This document shows positions 1-6,029 of a stretch of DNA of 30,247 nt, one piece after another. How positions within the stretch are numbered: the stretch's first letter is position 1; each line of letters opens with the position of its first letter. The position numbers and the translations under genes are program-made. The stretch spans positions 1 to 30,247 of the IMG/VR virus record IMGVR_UViG_3300030943_000128. One strand, given 5' to 3'. This DNA is from a virus. The notes beneath the pieces are model-generated. The model had not been told where the DNA came from and ran no database searches. It saw only the letters and a list, made by a program, of their open reading frames with translations.

Positions 1-557
1 TCTGTCTCGTCGGCGTCCCAGGCTGCGGCCCTGGCTGCGGCCCAGGCTGCGGCCCAGGCTGCGTCCCTGGCTGCGGCCCTGGCTGCGGCCCAGGCTGCGG
101 CCAGGGCTGCGGCCCTGGCTGCGGCCCAGGCTGCGGCCCAGGCTGCGTCCCTGGCTGCGGCCCTGGCTGCGGCCCAGGCTGCGGCCCAGGCTGCGTCCCA
201 GGCTGCGTCCCAGGCTGCGGCCAGTTCCTCATCCGTCGCGTTGCCATAGGCATGCGCCTCGGCAACATCAATAGCACGCAGGGAGCGCGGATCGGTCATC
301 AGGTGCTGAACCTGCCGAGCGCACCAGACTGCGTAGAGCCGTATCTCCCGGTCATATCCCTTGACCGCGCGCAGGCACCACAGCGCATCTTCCAGCCCGT
401 TGGAATCGAGGATGGCGGTAATCGCCAGCGGCTCATCATCGGCTTCGGTCTTGCCAAGGTGGCGAAGCAACTTCAGCCAGCCCGTGAGGGTGCCGTCTTC
501 ACTCGGACGGATGCCGCAGGGACCGCATGCGCGGATGGCGTTGAGGGTGGTATGCAT
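1..557 (-). CDS. Alanine-rich tetrapeptide-repeat phage protein, 3' end off the window
   Basis: Leftward gene open from its start to the left edge (185 codons visible, no stop), so it is partial. I chose ATG at 557 because GGAG lies 6 nt upstream; an in-frame ATG at 569 has no ribosome-binding site. The first ~110 residues form a normal-looking globular domain rich in Trp, Leu and Arg (segments such as ALWCLRAV and IRLYAVWCARQV). The rest is about 17 tetrads of the form xAA(W/R) with x = D or A, which should make a long alanine helix. I recall similar uncharacterised proteins from phages and proteobacteria; no biochemical role is known to me. It is divergent from the Cro-like gene and has its own strong promoter, in the place where a lambda-type phage would have its repressor. 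Confident as a gene, ignorant of function. Confidence 0.8.
   Translation of the reverse strand, partial: MHTTLNAIRACGPCGIRPSEDGTLTGWLKLLRHLGKTEADDEPLAITAILDSNGLEDALWCLRAVKGYDREIRLYAVWCARQVQHLMTDPRSLRAIDVAEAHAYGNATDEELAAAWDAAWDAAWAAAWAAARAAARDAAWAAAWAAARAAALAAAWAAARAAARDAAWAAAWAAARAAAWDADET
22..224. repeat. 12-bp tandem repeat array coding for xAA(W/R) tetrads
   Basis: Sixteen complete 12-bp units of consensus GCTGCGGCCCAG (plus-strand reading) and one partial. There is higher-order structure: units 1-6 (22-93) are identical to units 8-13 (106-177), a 72-bp perfect direct repeat with an 84-bp period. This points to recent unequal recombination or slippage. The period is a multiple of three, so copy-number change keeps the reading frame. 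Confidence 0.93.
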
Positions 558-597
558 GTCGTTCTCCATTCGGTTGATCAGTGCTGCTGATGTATGG

Positions 598-626
598 ACT
601 ATGCGCCTAAAAATAATCCTTGTCAA
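598..626 (-). promoter_or_regulatory. Leftward sigma70-type promoter
   Basis: On the minus strand, TTGACA (626-621), a 17-bp spacer, then CATAGT (603-598). The -35 is a perfect consensus and the -10 matches 4 of 6. It lies about 40 bp upstream of the leftward gene starting at 557. Its -35 occupies the same bases as the rightward promoter's -35, so the two promoters should be mutually exclusive. Confidence 0.7.
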
Positions 627-636
627 CAAATATTTT
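610..636. promoter_or_regulatory. Candidate operator: imperfect 27-bp inverted repeat over both -35 boxes
   Basis: Half-site 610-622 pairs with 624-636 in 10 of 13 positions, with outer arms AAAATA/TATTTT and inner arms TTG/CAA around one central base. It is centred on the shared -35 region of two divergent promoters. This is a natural site for the Cro/YdaS-like protein encoded just downstream; that assignment is inference. Confidence 0.5.
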
Positions 637-648
637 TGCGTGTAGTAT
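620..648 (+). promoter_or_regulatory. Rightward sigma70-type promoter for the early operon
   Basis: TTGTCA (620-625), a 17-bp spacer, TAGTAT (643-648). Only seven bases separate the -10 from the ATG at 656, so transcription should begin on or next to that start codon and give a leaderless mRNA. Confidence 0.75.
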
Positions 649-655
649 TTGCGGC

Positions 656-889
656 ATGGATAAAACTAAGCAGGCTTTGCGCAAGGCAATCGCTCTATTA
701 GGTGGACGTACTGCATTTGCTAGTCGCATGAAAACATCCCCGCAAAGGGTGGACTATTGGACTAGCGATAACGGGCAAGTTACCGCCGAAGTATGCCCGA
801 CGATTGAGCGTGAAACAGAGCGCAAGGTTACATGCGAACAACTTCGGCCAGATGTGGATTGGGCTTATTTGAGGGAGTGCGCGAAATGA
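656..889 (+). CDS. YdaS/Cro-like HTH transcriptional regulator
   Basis: A 77-residue DNA-binding protein. The N-terminal ~40 residues carry a helix-turn-helix with the YdaS/Cro pattern (KAIALLGGRTAFASRM, then SPQRVDYW as recognition helix). The tail ...CPTIERETERKVTCEQLRPD is typical of the family, which recognises short phage operators. I chose ATG 656 rather than an upstream in-frame start at 620 because homologous proteins begin here and because the promoter -10 ends at 648. No Shine-Dalgarno precedes it. The stop overlaps the next ATG (ATGA), which suggests translational coupling. Probably the first gene of the early rightward transcript and an autoregulator of the divergent switch. Confidence 0.82.
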   Translation: MDKTKQALRKAIALLGGRTAFASRMKTSPQRVDYWTSDNGQVTAEVCPTIERETERKVTCEQLRPDVDWAYLRECAK

Positions 890-1101
890 AAAATATAAAA
901 CCGACGATGGAAACGATACGGGAGATGGCGGAAACAATGCGCGGCTATGCAAACGAGTTAGACGCACAAGCTGATCGAATGCAGAAAGACAATGATCTTA
1001 CAAGAGCAGGAGAATGCCTAAGTATTGTGCGCAATTGTTTCAATAATTTGCGCATTGATTTACTGGTTATTCGCCCTCTTCGAGAGTATGAGAAAAAATG
1101 A
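886..1101 (+). CDS. Small hypothetical phage protein
   Basis: A 71-residue protein, charged and apparently all-helical, with Met/Glu/Arg-rich segments (ETIREMAETM) and a second helix near RNCFNNLRIDLLVI. ATG 886 overlaps the previous stop (ATGA), and a GAGGGA ribosome-binding site lies about 9 nt upstream. Its own stop overlaps the start of the VRR-NUC gene. I do not recognise a family. The coupling on both sides supports it as a real gene. Confidence 0.7.
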   Translation: MKNIKPTMETIREMAETMRGYANELDAQADRMQKDNDLTRAGECLSIVRNCFNNLRIDLLVIRPLREYEKK

Positions 1102-1661
1102 AACCGCGCGGCCGTCCCTCCCTGAAGCAAACCATCCGCACCGGCGCCATAAACTGCGCCTTCCTAGCCGCTGCCAGTCCGCGCGAACTGTCGGCCGATG
1201 CTTTGGCTATGGCGACAATTCCGACAGTAACGAGCCACGTCAATCCGCTGAAGAATCGTAAGGCTAAGACAGCCGGCATCCCCTACGAATCGCAAGTGCA
1301 AGCCGAGATAATCACTTATTTACAGACGCGCCCCGATGTTGGATGCATCATTCGATTTAACTCGGGGACCATGCGCGAGGGTAGCAGATTAATCCGCATG
1401 AATACGATCTATCTTAAGGCTTGGTGCGAGCAGTTGCAGGAGAACATTTACGCGCGATTGCCGGACCTACAGGCAATGCACAAGCCATCGGGTAGGCTGA
1501 TTGCTATCGAGGTCAAGCGCGTAGGTTGGAAGCGTCCTAGCGACGTTCGGGAGCATCAGCAAGCGCTATATCTAGATCACGTTCGGCGCTGCGGTGGCAT
1601 CGCTGGATTCTGTAGGTCTGTTGAGGACGTGATTAAACTACTTGGAGAGGTGAGAGCATGA
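1098..1661 (+). CDS. VRR-NUC domain nuclease
   Basis: A 187-residue PD-(D/E)xK superfamily nuclease of the VRR-NUC type, usually acting on branched or flapped DNA in replication and recombination. The N-terminal ~60 residues are a basic extension. The nuclease core then shows the family signatures in order: a helix with QAE (E70), the RFNSG strand (86-90), PDLQA with the metal-binding D123, EVK with E138 and K140, then a Q-containing helix (HQQALYLDHVR) and the closing SVEDV. All catalytic positions are present, so it should be active. ATG 1098 overlaps the previous TGA. The neighbouring CHC2 zinc protein and VirE helicase fit a replication context. Confidence 0.86.
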   Translation: MKPRGRPSLKQTIRTGAINCAFLAAASPRELSADALAMATIPTVTSHVNPLKNRKAKTAGIPYESQVQAEIITYLQTRPDVGCIIRFNSGTMREGSRLIRMNTIYLKAWCEQLQENIYARLPDLQAMHKPSGRLIAIEVKRVGWKRPSDVREHQQALYLDHVRRCGGIAGFCRSVEDVIKLLGEVRA

Positions 1662-1924
1662 ACTGTGCGATAGGTGACTTGGCAATCATGGTGCGCCGTG
1701 ATCCGCTTAACCCACAATATGTAGGTTGCCTATTTGATGTAATAGGCCCTGATTCCAGAGGCATGAATGGATGGTGGTTAATTCAATTGTCAGGACGAAA
1801 GCCTTTTATGCTGCATGGGAAAATGCGGATTGAATGCAACTGCCCGGACAATGCACTCCGTCCCATCCGCCCCGACGCCGAGCCGGAGTCCACCACAACC
1901 ACGCGCGAGCTTGCGGAACAGTGA
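1658..1924 (+). CDS. Hypothetical phage protein with conserved RPIRPD tail
   Basis: An 88-residue protein starting at an ATGA overlap with the nuclease gene. The first ~65 residues look like a small beta fold (GDLAIMVRRD, GCLFDVIGP, WWLIQL). A segment CNCPDNALRPIRPD follows, a signature I recall in many proteobacterial phage hypotheticals, ending in a polar, Thr/Glu-rich tail. No function is known to me. The two cysteines and the aspartate could bind metal, but that is only a possibility. Confidence 0.75.
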   Translation: MNCAIGDLAIMVRRDPLNPQYVGCLFDVIGPDSRGMNGWWLIQLSGRKPFMLHGKMRIECNCPDNALRPIRPDAEPESTTTTRELAEQ

Positions 1925-2055
1925 AACACGCCCACTGCTGCGCCTTGTTCGTCCTCGTGCCTATGTTCCTATTCGGCACGGCTCTCTGCGGCCTTGGAGC
2001 GGCTATGGCAGGGATTGCGGGGGCCGTGAATGATTGGTTTCTGGAGAGATTATGA
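1921..2055 (+). CDS. Very small single-span membrane protein
   Basis: A 44-residue ORF starting with GTG at 1921 inside the previous stop (GTGA) and ending inside the next start (ATGA). After a short polar head it is almost wholly hydrophobic, with Leu, Val, Phe, Ala and Gly runs from about residue 7 to 34 and a charged tail (NDWFLERL). It should insert in the inner membrane. No family recognised. The GTG start has only a weak ribosome-binding site, consistent with coupled translation. Confidence 0.55.
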   Translation: MKHAHCCALFVLVPMFLFGTALCGLGAAMAGIAGAVNDWFLERL

Positions 2056-2300
2056 ACAAAGACGATTACAACCAATGGGAGCAAAAACTTACACCGTTGC
2101 CATGTCCGTTTTGTGGCAAGCGCCCTAAAGTGTATCCGATTGATCCATCTATCGAGGGTGATGCATTCGGACAGGTACGGTGCCAGAATCAGCGTTGTCC
2201 AGTTAATCCGGTTTGCAATGATGAATCGTTGCAATCCGACATGCGAGGACCAGGCGCTTATAAAGATTTGGCAATAAAACGGTGGAACCGAAGAAAATGA
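2052..2300 (+). CDS. Lar-like restriction alleviation / zinc-ribbon protein
   Basis: An 82-residue protein. PLPCPFCG supplies C18 and C21, and RCQNQRCP supplies C44 and C49, giving a four-cysteine zinc ribbon. It ends in the W-N-R-R motif typical of the Lar_restr_allev family. Lar of the Rac prophage modulates host type I restriction-modification to protect unmodified DNA; whether this member does so is inference. ATG 2052 has a GGAGAG ribosome-binding site and overlaps the previous stop. Its position in the early region, before a methyltransferase, fits protection of incoming DNA. Confidence 0.75.
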   Translation: MNKDDYNQWEQKLTPLPCPFCGKRPKVYPIDPSIEGDAFGQVRCQNQRCPVNPVCNDESLQSDMRGPGAYKDLAIKRWNRRK

Positions 2301-2737
2301 CCGCTGAAGCTCTCCTATCCCGCTTGCAACATGTCCGAAAGTCCGGCACAGGACGGTGGCGCGCGCAATGTCCGGCACACTCTGGCGGCACTGGCAATCG
2401 CTCGGCACTGAGCATATACGAGACTCCGGACGGTGCTGTTCTGATGCATTGCCACGCGCGGGGATGCGCTTCTACTGAGATAGCCGGCGCTGTCGGGCTG
2501 GATTTGTCGGAGCTATTCCCACCACGCGCAACTCTAGAAAAGGGTGGCAAACCGATTACCAAACCGTGGATAGCCCGCGATGTGCTGAAAGTGCTGGACA
2601 TGGATTTGCGCCTGGCTTACGTGCTGTTTCGTGACATTGAAGTCGGGCGAGTACCGTTGAATTACACGGCAGAGAAAGCTAAGACAGCTAAGGATCGGAT
2701 TGGGCGGCTTATTAGTGAGTTGGACCGGGCTACTTGA
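2297..2737 (+). CDS. CHC2-type zinc finger primase-like protein
   Basis: A 146-residue protein whose N-terminal ~75 residues match the zinc-binding domain of phage primases: RWRAQCPAH (C25, H28), SALSIYET, and CHARGC (C52, C57), then AVGLDLSELFPPR. This domain reads template sequence for primer synthesis. The remaining half is a helical segment with no TOPRIM or prim-pol catalytic motif, so it is a zinc finger only. I chose ATG 2297, which overlaps the upstream stop, over an in-frame GTG at 2282. It probably works with the VirE-type helicase about 1.6 kb downstream. Last gene before a fresh promoter. Confidence 0.8.
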   Translation: MTAEALLSRLQHVRKSGTGRWRAQCPAHSGGTGNRSALSIYETPDGAVLMHCHARGCASTEIAGAVGLDLSELFPPRATLEKGGKPITKPWIARDVLKVLDMDLRLAYVLFRDIEVGRVPLNYTAEKAKTAKDRIGRLISELDRAT

Positions 2738-2808
2738 TCGCGCCCCTCAATGACTAGCCGGCTATAAACGTTGCGGGAGTGGCGGATAAAAGTTGCGCTA
2801 AATAACTG

Positions 2809-2837
2809 TTGACTTAGTTACACAGTTTATATAAGAT
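2809..2837 (+). promoter_or_regulatory. Sigma70-type promoter upstream of the second alanine-repeat gene
   Basis: TTGACT (2809-2814), a 17-bp spacer, TAAGAT (2832-2837) in an AT-rich pocket. The predicted transcript start is near 2844, directly at the foot of a hairpin. The 134-bp gap that holds this promoter is the first break in the coupled gene chain. Confidence 0.7.
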
Positions 2838-2844
2838 GCCATTT

Positions 2845-2859
2845 CCCGCATAGTGCGGG
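2845..2859 (+). promoter_or_regulatory. 5'-leader hairpin ending just before the ribosome-binding site
   Basis: CCCGCA (2845-2850), loop TAG, TGCGGG (2854-2859): a perfect 6-bp GC-rich stem at the predicted 5' end of the mRNA. The GGAGAG ribosome-binding site follows two bases later (2862-2867). Such 5'-terminal stems protect transcripts from decay; a translational role is also possible. Confidence 0.55.
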
Positions 2860-2871
2860 CCGGAGAGAATA

Positions 2872-3453
2872 ATGAGAGCATGGCATTTTGTAGGCGCAAC
2901 ACTACGCGATGGTGCGGCAATTCCGGCTGATGGCGAAAAACTGGTATTCCATGATCAGCCAATCATGTGTATGCAGGGATTTCACGCATCTATCGATCCG
3001 TTCGACGCGCTGCAATACGCGCCGGGAGGAACGCTTTGTCTTGTCGAGTGCGGTGGGACCATCATCAAGGGCGATGACAAACTCGTGTGTACTGAGCGCA
3101 CCATAATTGCGCGCATGGACGCAACAGAAATGTTGCGCTACTTCTCGTGTATGCAAGCGCTGTCCGTGGTTCATCTTTGGGATGCTCCAGATGTGTTGCT
3201 TGATTACCTAATGACTGGCGATGAAAGTATTCGGGATGCGGCCTGGGATGCGGCCTGGGATGCGGCCTGGGATGCGGCCTGTGCTGCGGCCTGTGCTGCG
3301 GCCTGGGATGCGGCCTGTGCTGCGGTCAGGGCTGCGGCCTGTGCTGCGGTCAGGGCTGCGGCCCGGGATGCGGCCTGGGATGCGGCCTGGGATGCGGCCA
3401 GATCGGACTTTAACTGGCTCGTCGTTGAGTGCTTTTCGGACTTTCTGCCATAA
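2872..3453 (+). CDS. Phage protein with N-terminal DUF-type domain and xAA(W/C/R) repeat tail
   Basis: A 193-residue protein. Residues 1-120 are a compact domain starting [14 protein letters not shown] and containing [13 protein letters not shown] and a Val/Ile-rich core. I recall this kind of start from uncharacterised phage proteins, possibly of the DUF7666 type, but cannot confirm it. Residues 122-177 are 14 tandem tetrads ([12 protein letters not shown] and variants), followed by a short nonrepetitive tail (FNWLVVECF). The tetrads should form an alanine-rich helix with Trp, Cys or Arg along one side. It has its own promoter, a 5' hairpin and a good GGAGAG site, so it is probably well expressed. 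It parallels the leftward repeat protein at the left edge. Confidence 0.8.
   Translation: MRAWHFVGATLRDGAAIPADGEKLVFHDQPIMCMQGFHASIDPFDALQYAPGGTLCLVECGGTIIKGDDKLVCTERTIIARMDATEMLRYFSCMQALSVVHLWDAPDVLLDYLMTGDESIRDAAWDAAWDAAWDAACAAACAAAWDAACAAVRAAACAAVRAAARDAAWDAAWDAARSDFNWLVVECFSDFLP
3235..3402. repeat. Second 12-bp tandem repeat array, 14 units
   Basis: Fourteen 12-bp units related to GATGCGGCCTGG. The codons differ systematically from the array at 22-224 (GCG GCC here, GCA GCC there), so each array appears homogenised internally and is not a recent copy of the other. Other reading frames also stay open through this array, which creates misleading ORFs on both strands. Confidence 0.9.
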
Positions 3454-3630
3454 GTGCTAACAGTCAAAGAAGCTGCCGCCGAACTAAAAGTCACGCCGGC
3501 ACAAATCCATAACAGGTTAGATCGTGGAACGCTGCGTGGGAAACTGCGCGGCGGGATATGGTTCATCTATCGGGACCGTCTATTCCGCGCCACGTTCAAA
3601 CCGGGCAGGCCGCGCAAGGTGGGCGCATGA
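3454..3630 (+). CDS. Small excisionase/MerR-like HTH protein
   Basis: A 58-residue protein with a GTG start directly after the previous TAA. The sequence [20 protein letters not shown] gives a helix-turn-helix of the HTH_17 kind. DRGTLRG and WFIYRDRL follow, matching the wing and the helix that closes such folds. Xis-type recombination directionality factors and small regulators share this shape. Its stop overlaps the methyltransferase start (ATGA), so the two are probably co-translated. With no integrase in view, a regulatory or DNA-architectural role is as likely as excision. The ribosome-binding site is weak. Confidence 0.66.
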   Translation: MLTVKEAAAELKVTPAQIHNRLDRGTLRGKLRGGIWFIYRDRLFRATFKPGRPRKVGA

Positions 3631-4346
3631 GCAAACCATTGGCAATCGACCTGTTCTGTGGCCTCGGCGGCTGGACTGAAGGCCTGCTTTCCGAGGGCTG
3701 GCACGTGATCGGTTTCGACATCGAGCGCCACCACTACGGCGATGCCAAATACCCCGCGCAACTGGTGATTCAGGACGTGCTGACCTTGCACGGCAAGCAG
3801 TTCAAGGATGCCGCCCTGATCGTCGCCAGCCCGCCATGCCAGGCCTACAGTTACCGGGCAATGCCCTGGAAGCGGGCCAAGGCTCTGCCGCCTCCGGACA
3901 ATTCGCTATTCGAGGCGTGCTTCCGGATTCAGCGCGAGGCATGCGAAGCGGCAGGCAGGCACATTCCTTTGATTGTTGAAAACGTCAGAGGGGCGCAAAA
4001 GTGGGTGGGGCGGTCGCGCTGGAATTATGGATCGTTTCACCTTTGGGGCGATGTGCCTGCTTTGATGCCTATAACTGGATGGGGTAGGAAAAATAGCGGG
4101 GGTTCATGGTTTGGAATTCAATCTTGCAAGACACAGAAACCGCGCAATGATCCTCGCGTTAACAACAATCCAGTGAGCGAAGGAACGAAAATCGGGGGCG
4201 ATTGGTTCAACGATAGAACGCCAGGTTCTCACGCGATGATGGGTTCAAAGAGCAAAGCCCGCAAAGCCCGCAAAGCCGCATCAGCGCAGATAGCCAAGAT
4301 TCCGCTGCCGCTTTCCACCTACATCGCCAGGACGTTCAAGCCATGA
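3627..4346 (+). CDS. DNA (cytosine-5-)-methyltransferase, short phage type
   Basis: A 239-residue enzyme that should transfer a methyl group from S-adenosylmethionine to cytosine C5. Motif I is DLFCGLGGW (residues 8-16), motif IV is SPPCQ with the catalytic C71, and motif VI is ENV (118-120). The usual QxRxR motif VIII and a clear GNSV motif X are not visible. The C-terminus (IPLPLSTYIARTF) may stand in for the last helix. Most Dcm-type enzymes are longer than 300 residues, so the target-recognition part is reduced. ATG 3627 overlaps the preceding stop and follows an AAGGTGG site; an upstream in-frame start at 3558 would overlap the HTH gene heavily. No cognate nuclease is nearby, so it probably protects phage DNA from host restriction. 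Confidence 0.86.
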   Translation: MSKPLAIDLFCGLGGWTEGLLSEGWHVIGFDIERHHYGDAKYPAQLVIQDVLTLHGKQFKDAALIVASPPCQAYSYRAMPWKRAKALPPPDNSLFEACFRIQREACEAAGRHIPLIVENVRGAQKWVGRSRWNYGSFHLWGDVPALMPITGWGRKNSGGSWFGIQSCKTQKPRNDPRVNNNPVSEGTKIGGDWFNDRTPGSHAMMGSKSKARKARKAASAQIAKIPLPLSTYIARTFKP

Positions 4347-5578
4347 GCGATATGCAAGAGCCGCCAATGGGGCATCCTGCTATCGAGGACTTGCCTGACG
4401 AACCTTTGCCGCCATCGGTATTGATGAACTGGCGCGGGATTCTCGAATGCAACAAAGATGGCGCGCCGCACAATAATCTTGACAACGTGGTTAGGATAAT
4501 CGAGAACGATCCGGACTTGCGCGGCGCTATTTGGTATGACGAATTCCTTGATGCCATTGTCACAACTTGGCAGGGACCGCGCCGCAAGTGGAAGGATCAT
4601 GACGATATAAAGTTGCAGCTTTACGTGCAGCGCCATATTGGATTGACACGAATTTCGCCGGCTACCTGCCACGATGCCGCGCTTGCTGCTGCTTTCGAGA
4701 ATATCCAGAACGAATGTAAAACCTATTTAACGGGCTGCAAATGGGATGGAACGCCGCGCCTTGACTATGTGATGGCCGAAGCCTTCGGGGCCGCTGAGGG
4801 GTCGTATAGCGCCTCTGTCGGGCGTTGCTGGTTCATTAGCATGGTGGCCCGGGTAATGCGCCCAGGCTGCAAGGTGGATACGGTGCCGGTTCTTGAGGGC
4901 GCACAAGGCGTTGGTAAGTCCAGTGCCCTAGCCATCATCGGCGGGAAGTGGTTTGTCGAATGCCACGAATCCGTACTGACCAAGGATTTTTTCGGGGTGC
5001 TAGACGGCCACATGCTGGTTGAGATTGCCGAAATGCACTCTTTCACTCGCTCCGAAGTCGAGCGCGTCAAAGGGCTAATTAGCTGCCAGGTGGACCGATA
5101 CCGCAAAGCCTACGGTCGAAACACCGAGGATCACCCCCGGCAATCCGTACTCGCATGCACCACCAATCGCGATGACTGGCAGCGCGACGATACTGGCGCG
5201 CGCAGATTCTGGCCTATCTTGTGCGGCGCAATAAATCTGGATTACCTGATAGCAAACCGCGACCAGCTATTCGCTGAGGCCGTCCGCTTGTTCCAAGATG
5301 GTGCGTCATGGTGGGATGTTCCCGATGATGCTCAACGTGAGCAAGTCGAAGCCCGGCGCGATGTTGATTCATGGGAGGACACAATCAGCATATGGCTTGT
5401 TGGCCGGGACCGCGTAACCACTACGGAAATCCTGAAGGACGGATTAAACATCGAAATTTCCAAGCATGATCAGATGATGCAGAAGCGAATTGGCCGAATT
5501 ATGCGGTGTTTGGGCTGGAGACAGGTTGTAATGAAGGACGGAGCGCGCAGTAAACGTGCTTGGTACAAATTGCCGTAG
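4343..5578 (+). CDS. VirE-family (virulence-associated E) P-loop helicase
   Basis: A 411-residue replicative-type ATPase. Walker A is EGAQGVGKSS (185-194), Walker B is in MLVEIAE (224-230), and an arginine-finger region TGARRFWP lies at 284-291. The intervening ACTTNRDDW is the usual family signature. The first ~180 residues are a helical N-terminal domain, and the last ~70 form a winged-helix-like DNA-binding tail. In phages and satellites these proteins open the origin together with a primase. No primase catalytic motif is seen here, but a separate CHC2 finger protein is encoded upstream. The start overlaps the methyltransferase stop (ATGA). The iteron-like cluster begins at its very end. 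Confidence 0.86.
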   Translation: MSDMQEPPMGHPAIEDLPDEPLPPSVLMNWRGILECNKDGAPHNNLDNVVRIIENDPDLRGAIWYDEFLDAIVTTWQGPRRKWKDHDDIKLQLYVQRHIGLTRISPATCHDAALAAAFENIQNECKTYLTGCKWDGTPRLDYVMAEAFGAAEGSYSASVGRCWFISMVARVMRPGCKVDTVPVLEGAQGVGKSSALAIIGGKWFVECHESVLTKDFFGVLDGHMLVEIAEMHSFTRSEVERVKGLISCQVDRYRKAYGRNTEDHPRQSVLACTTNRDDWQRDDTGARRFWPILCGAINLDYLIANRDQLFAEAVRLFQDGASWWDVPDDAQREQVEARRDVDSWEDTISIWLVGRDRVTTTEILKDGLNIEISKHDQMMQKRIGRIMRCLGWRQVVMKDGARSKRAWYKLP

Positions 5579-5740
5579 AACGCGTAGAATCTCTACACGT
5601 AATAAGTTGATGATTATTAAAGTATTCTACACATTCTACACATTCTACACTTAACGGATACTAATATACGCGCACGCACGCGCAGCCACACTTTTAGAAG
5701 TTATGTGTTCTACGCGTAGAGACGTGTTGCACGTGTAGAG
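5573..5740. other. Candidate replication origin: iteron-like TCTACAC cluster
   Basis: At least eight copies of a TCTAC(A/G)C(G) family occur in both orientations. They include three tandem 9-bp ATTCTACAC repeats (5624-5650), CTCTACACGT at 5591-5600 with its exact reverse complement at 5731-5740, CGCGTAGAA at 5581-5589, and the perfect palindrome TCTACGCGTAGA (5709-5720). An AT-rich stretch lies between them (5600-5626), and a strictly alternating purine-pyrimidine run spans 5664-5684. The cluster lies immediately after the VirE-type helicase gene, where phage origins are common. It contains no gene. Confidence 0.6.
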
Positions 5741-5766
5741 GATCGGTATCTAAATATGCTAATGGA

Positions 5767-5970
5767 ATGCTGATGTTTGCTGATTCAGAGTTTGTCCTAC
5801 AAGTTATGCGCGAACATCCGAACGCGAGCATACGTTCCTGGGCGTGTCGATTGGGCTGGATTCACCCGAATGGCAGGCCGCAAGAGTGGCGAGTTCACAA
5901 GGGAATTATGATATTGGCATCTGCTGGCTACATTAGGAAGAAGGATGGGAAATGGGTGCTGATTAAGTGA
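5767..5970 (+). CDS. Small winged-helix-type DNA-binding protein
   Basis: A 67-residue protein with the pattern of a winged helix: DSEFVLQVMREHPNAS, then RSWACRLGW, then a recognition helix region (EWRVHKGIMILASAGY) and a short wing (IRKKDGKWVL). It directly follows the iteron-like cluster, so an origin-binding or replication-regulator role is attractive but unproven. The start could be ATG 5767 or ATG 5773; neither has a convincing ribosome-binding site. Confidence 0.62.
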   Translation: MLMFADSEFVLQVMREHPNASIRSWACRLGWIHPNGRPQEWRVHKGIMILASAGYIRKKDGKWVLIK

Positions 5971-6029
5971 GTAGGGCCGTAAATTGTCACTTTCGTTGTT
6001 TTTATGCAACATAACTAGGAGCATGACAA

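Noticed and set aside
2282-2296. GTG 2282 as start of the CHC2 zinc finger protein
   Set aside because: ATG 2297 forms the ATGA overlap typical of this operon, and the domain begins normally from it.
1806-2408. 200-residue minus-strand frame
   Set aside because: It crosses four well-supported coupled plus-strand genes and has no recognisable domain; a compositional shadow.
3204-3566. Minus-strand and alternative plus-strand frames through the tetrad repeat (3204-3566 minus, 3221-3460 plus)
   Set aside because: A 12-bp unit keeps several frames open at once. Only the 2872 frame has a promoter, a ribosome-binding site and a nonrepetitive domain.
5624-5650. CRISPR-like short repeats
   Set aside because: The repeats are 9 bp, directly abutting and without spacers; better explained as iterons.
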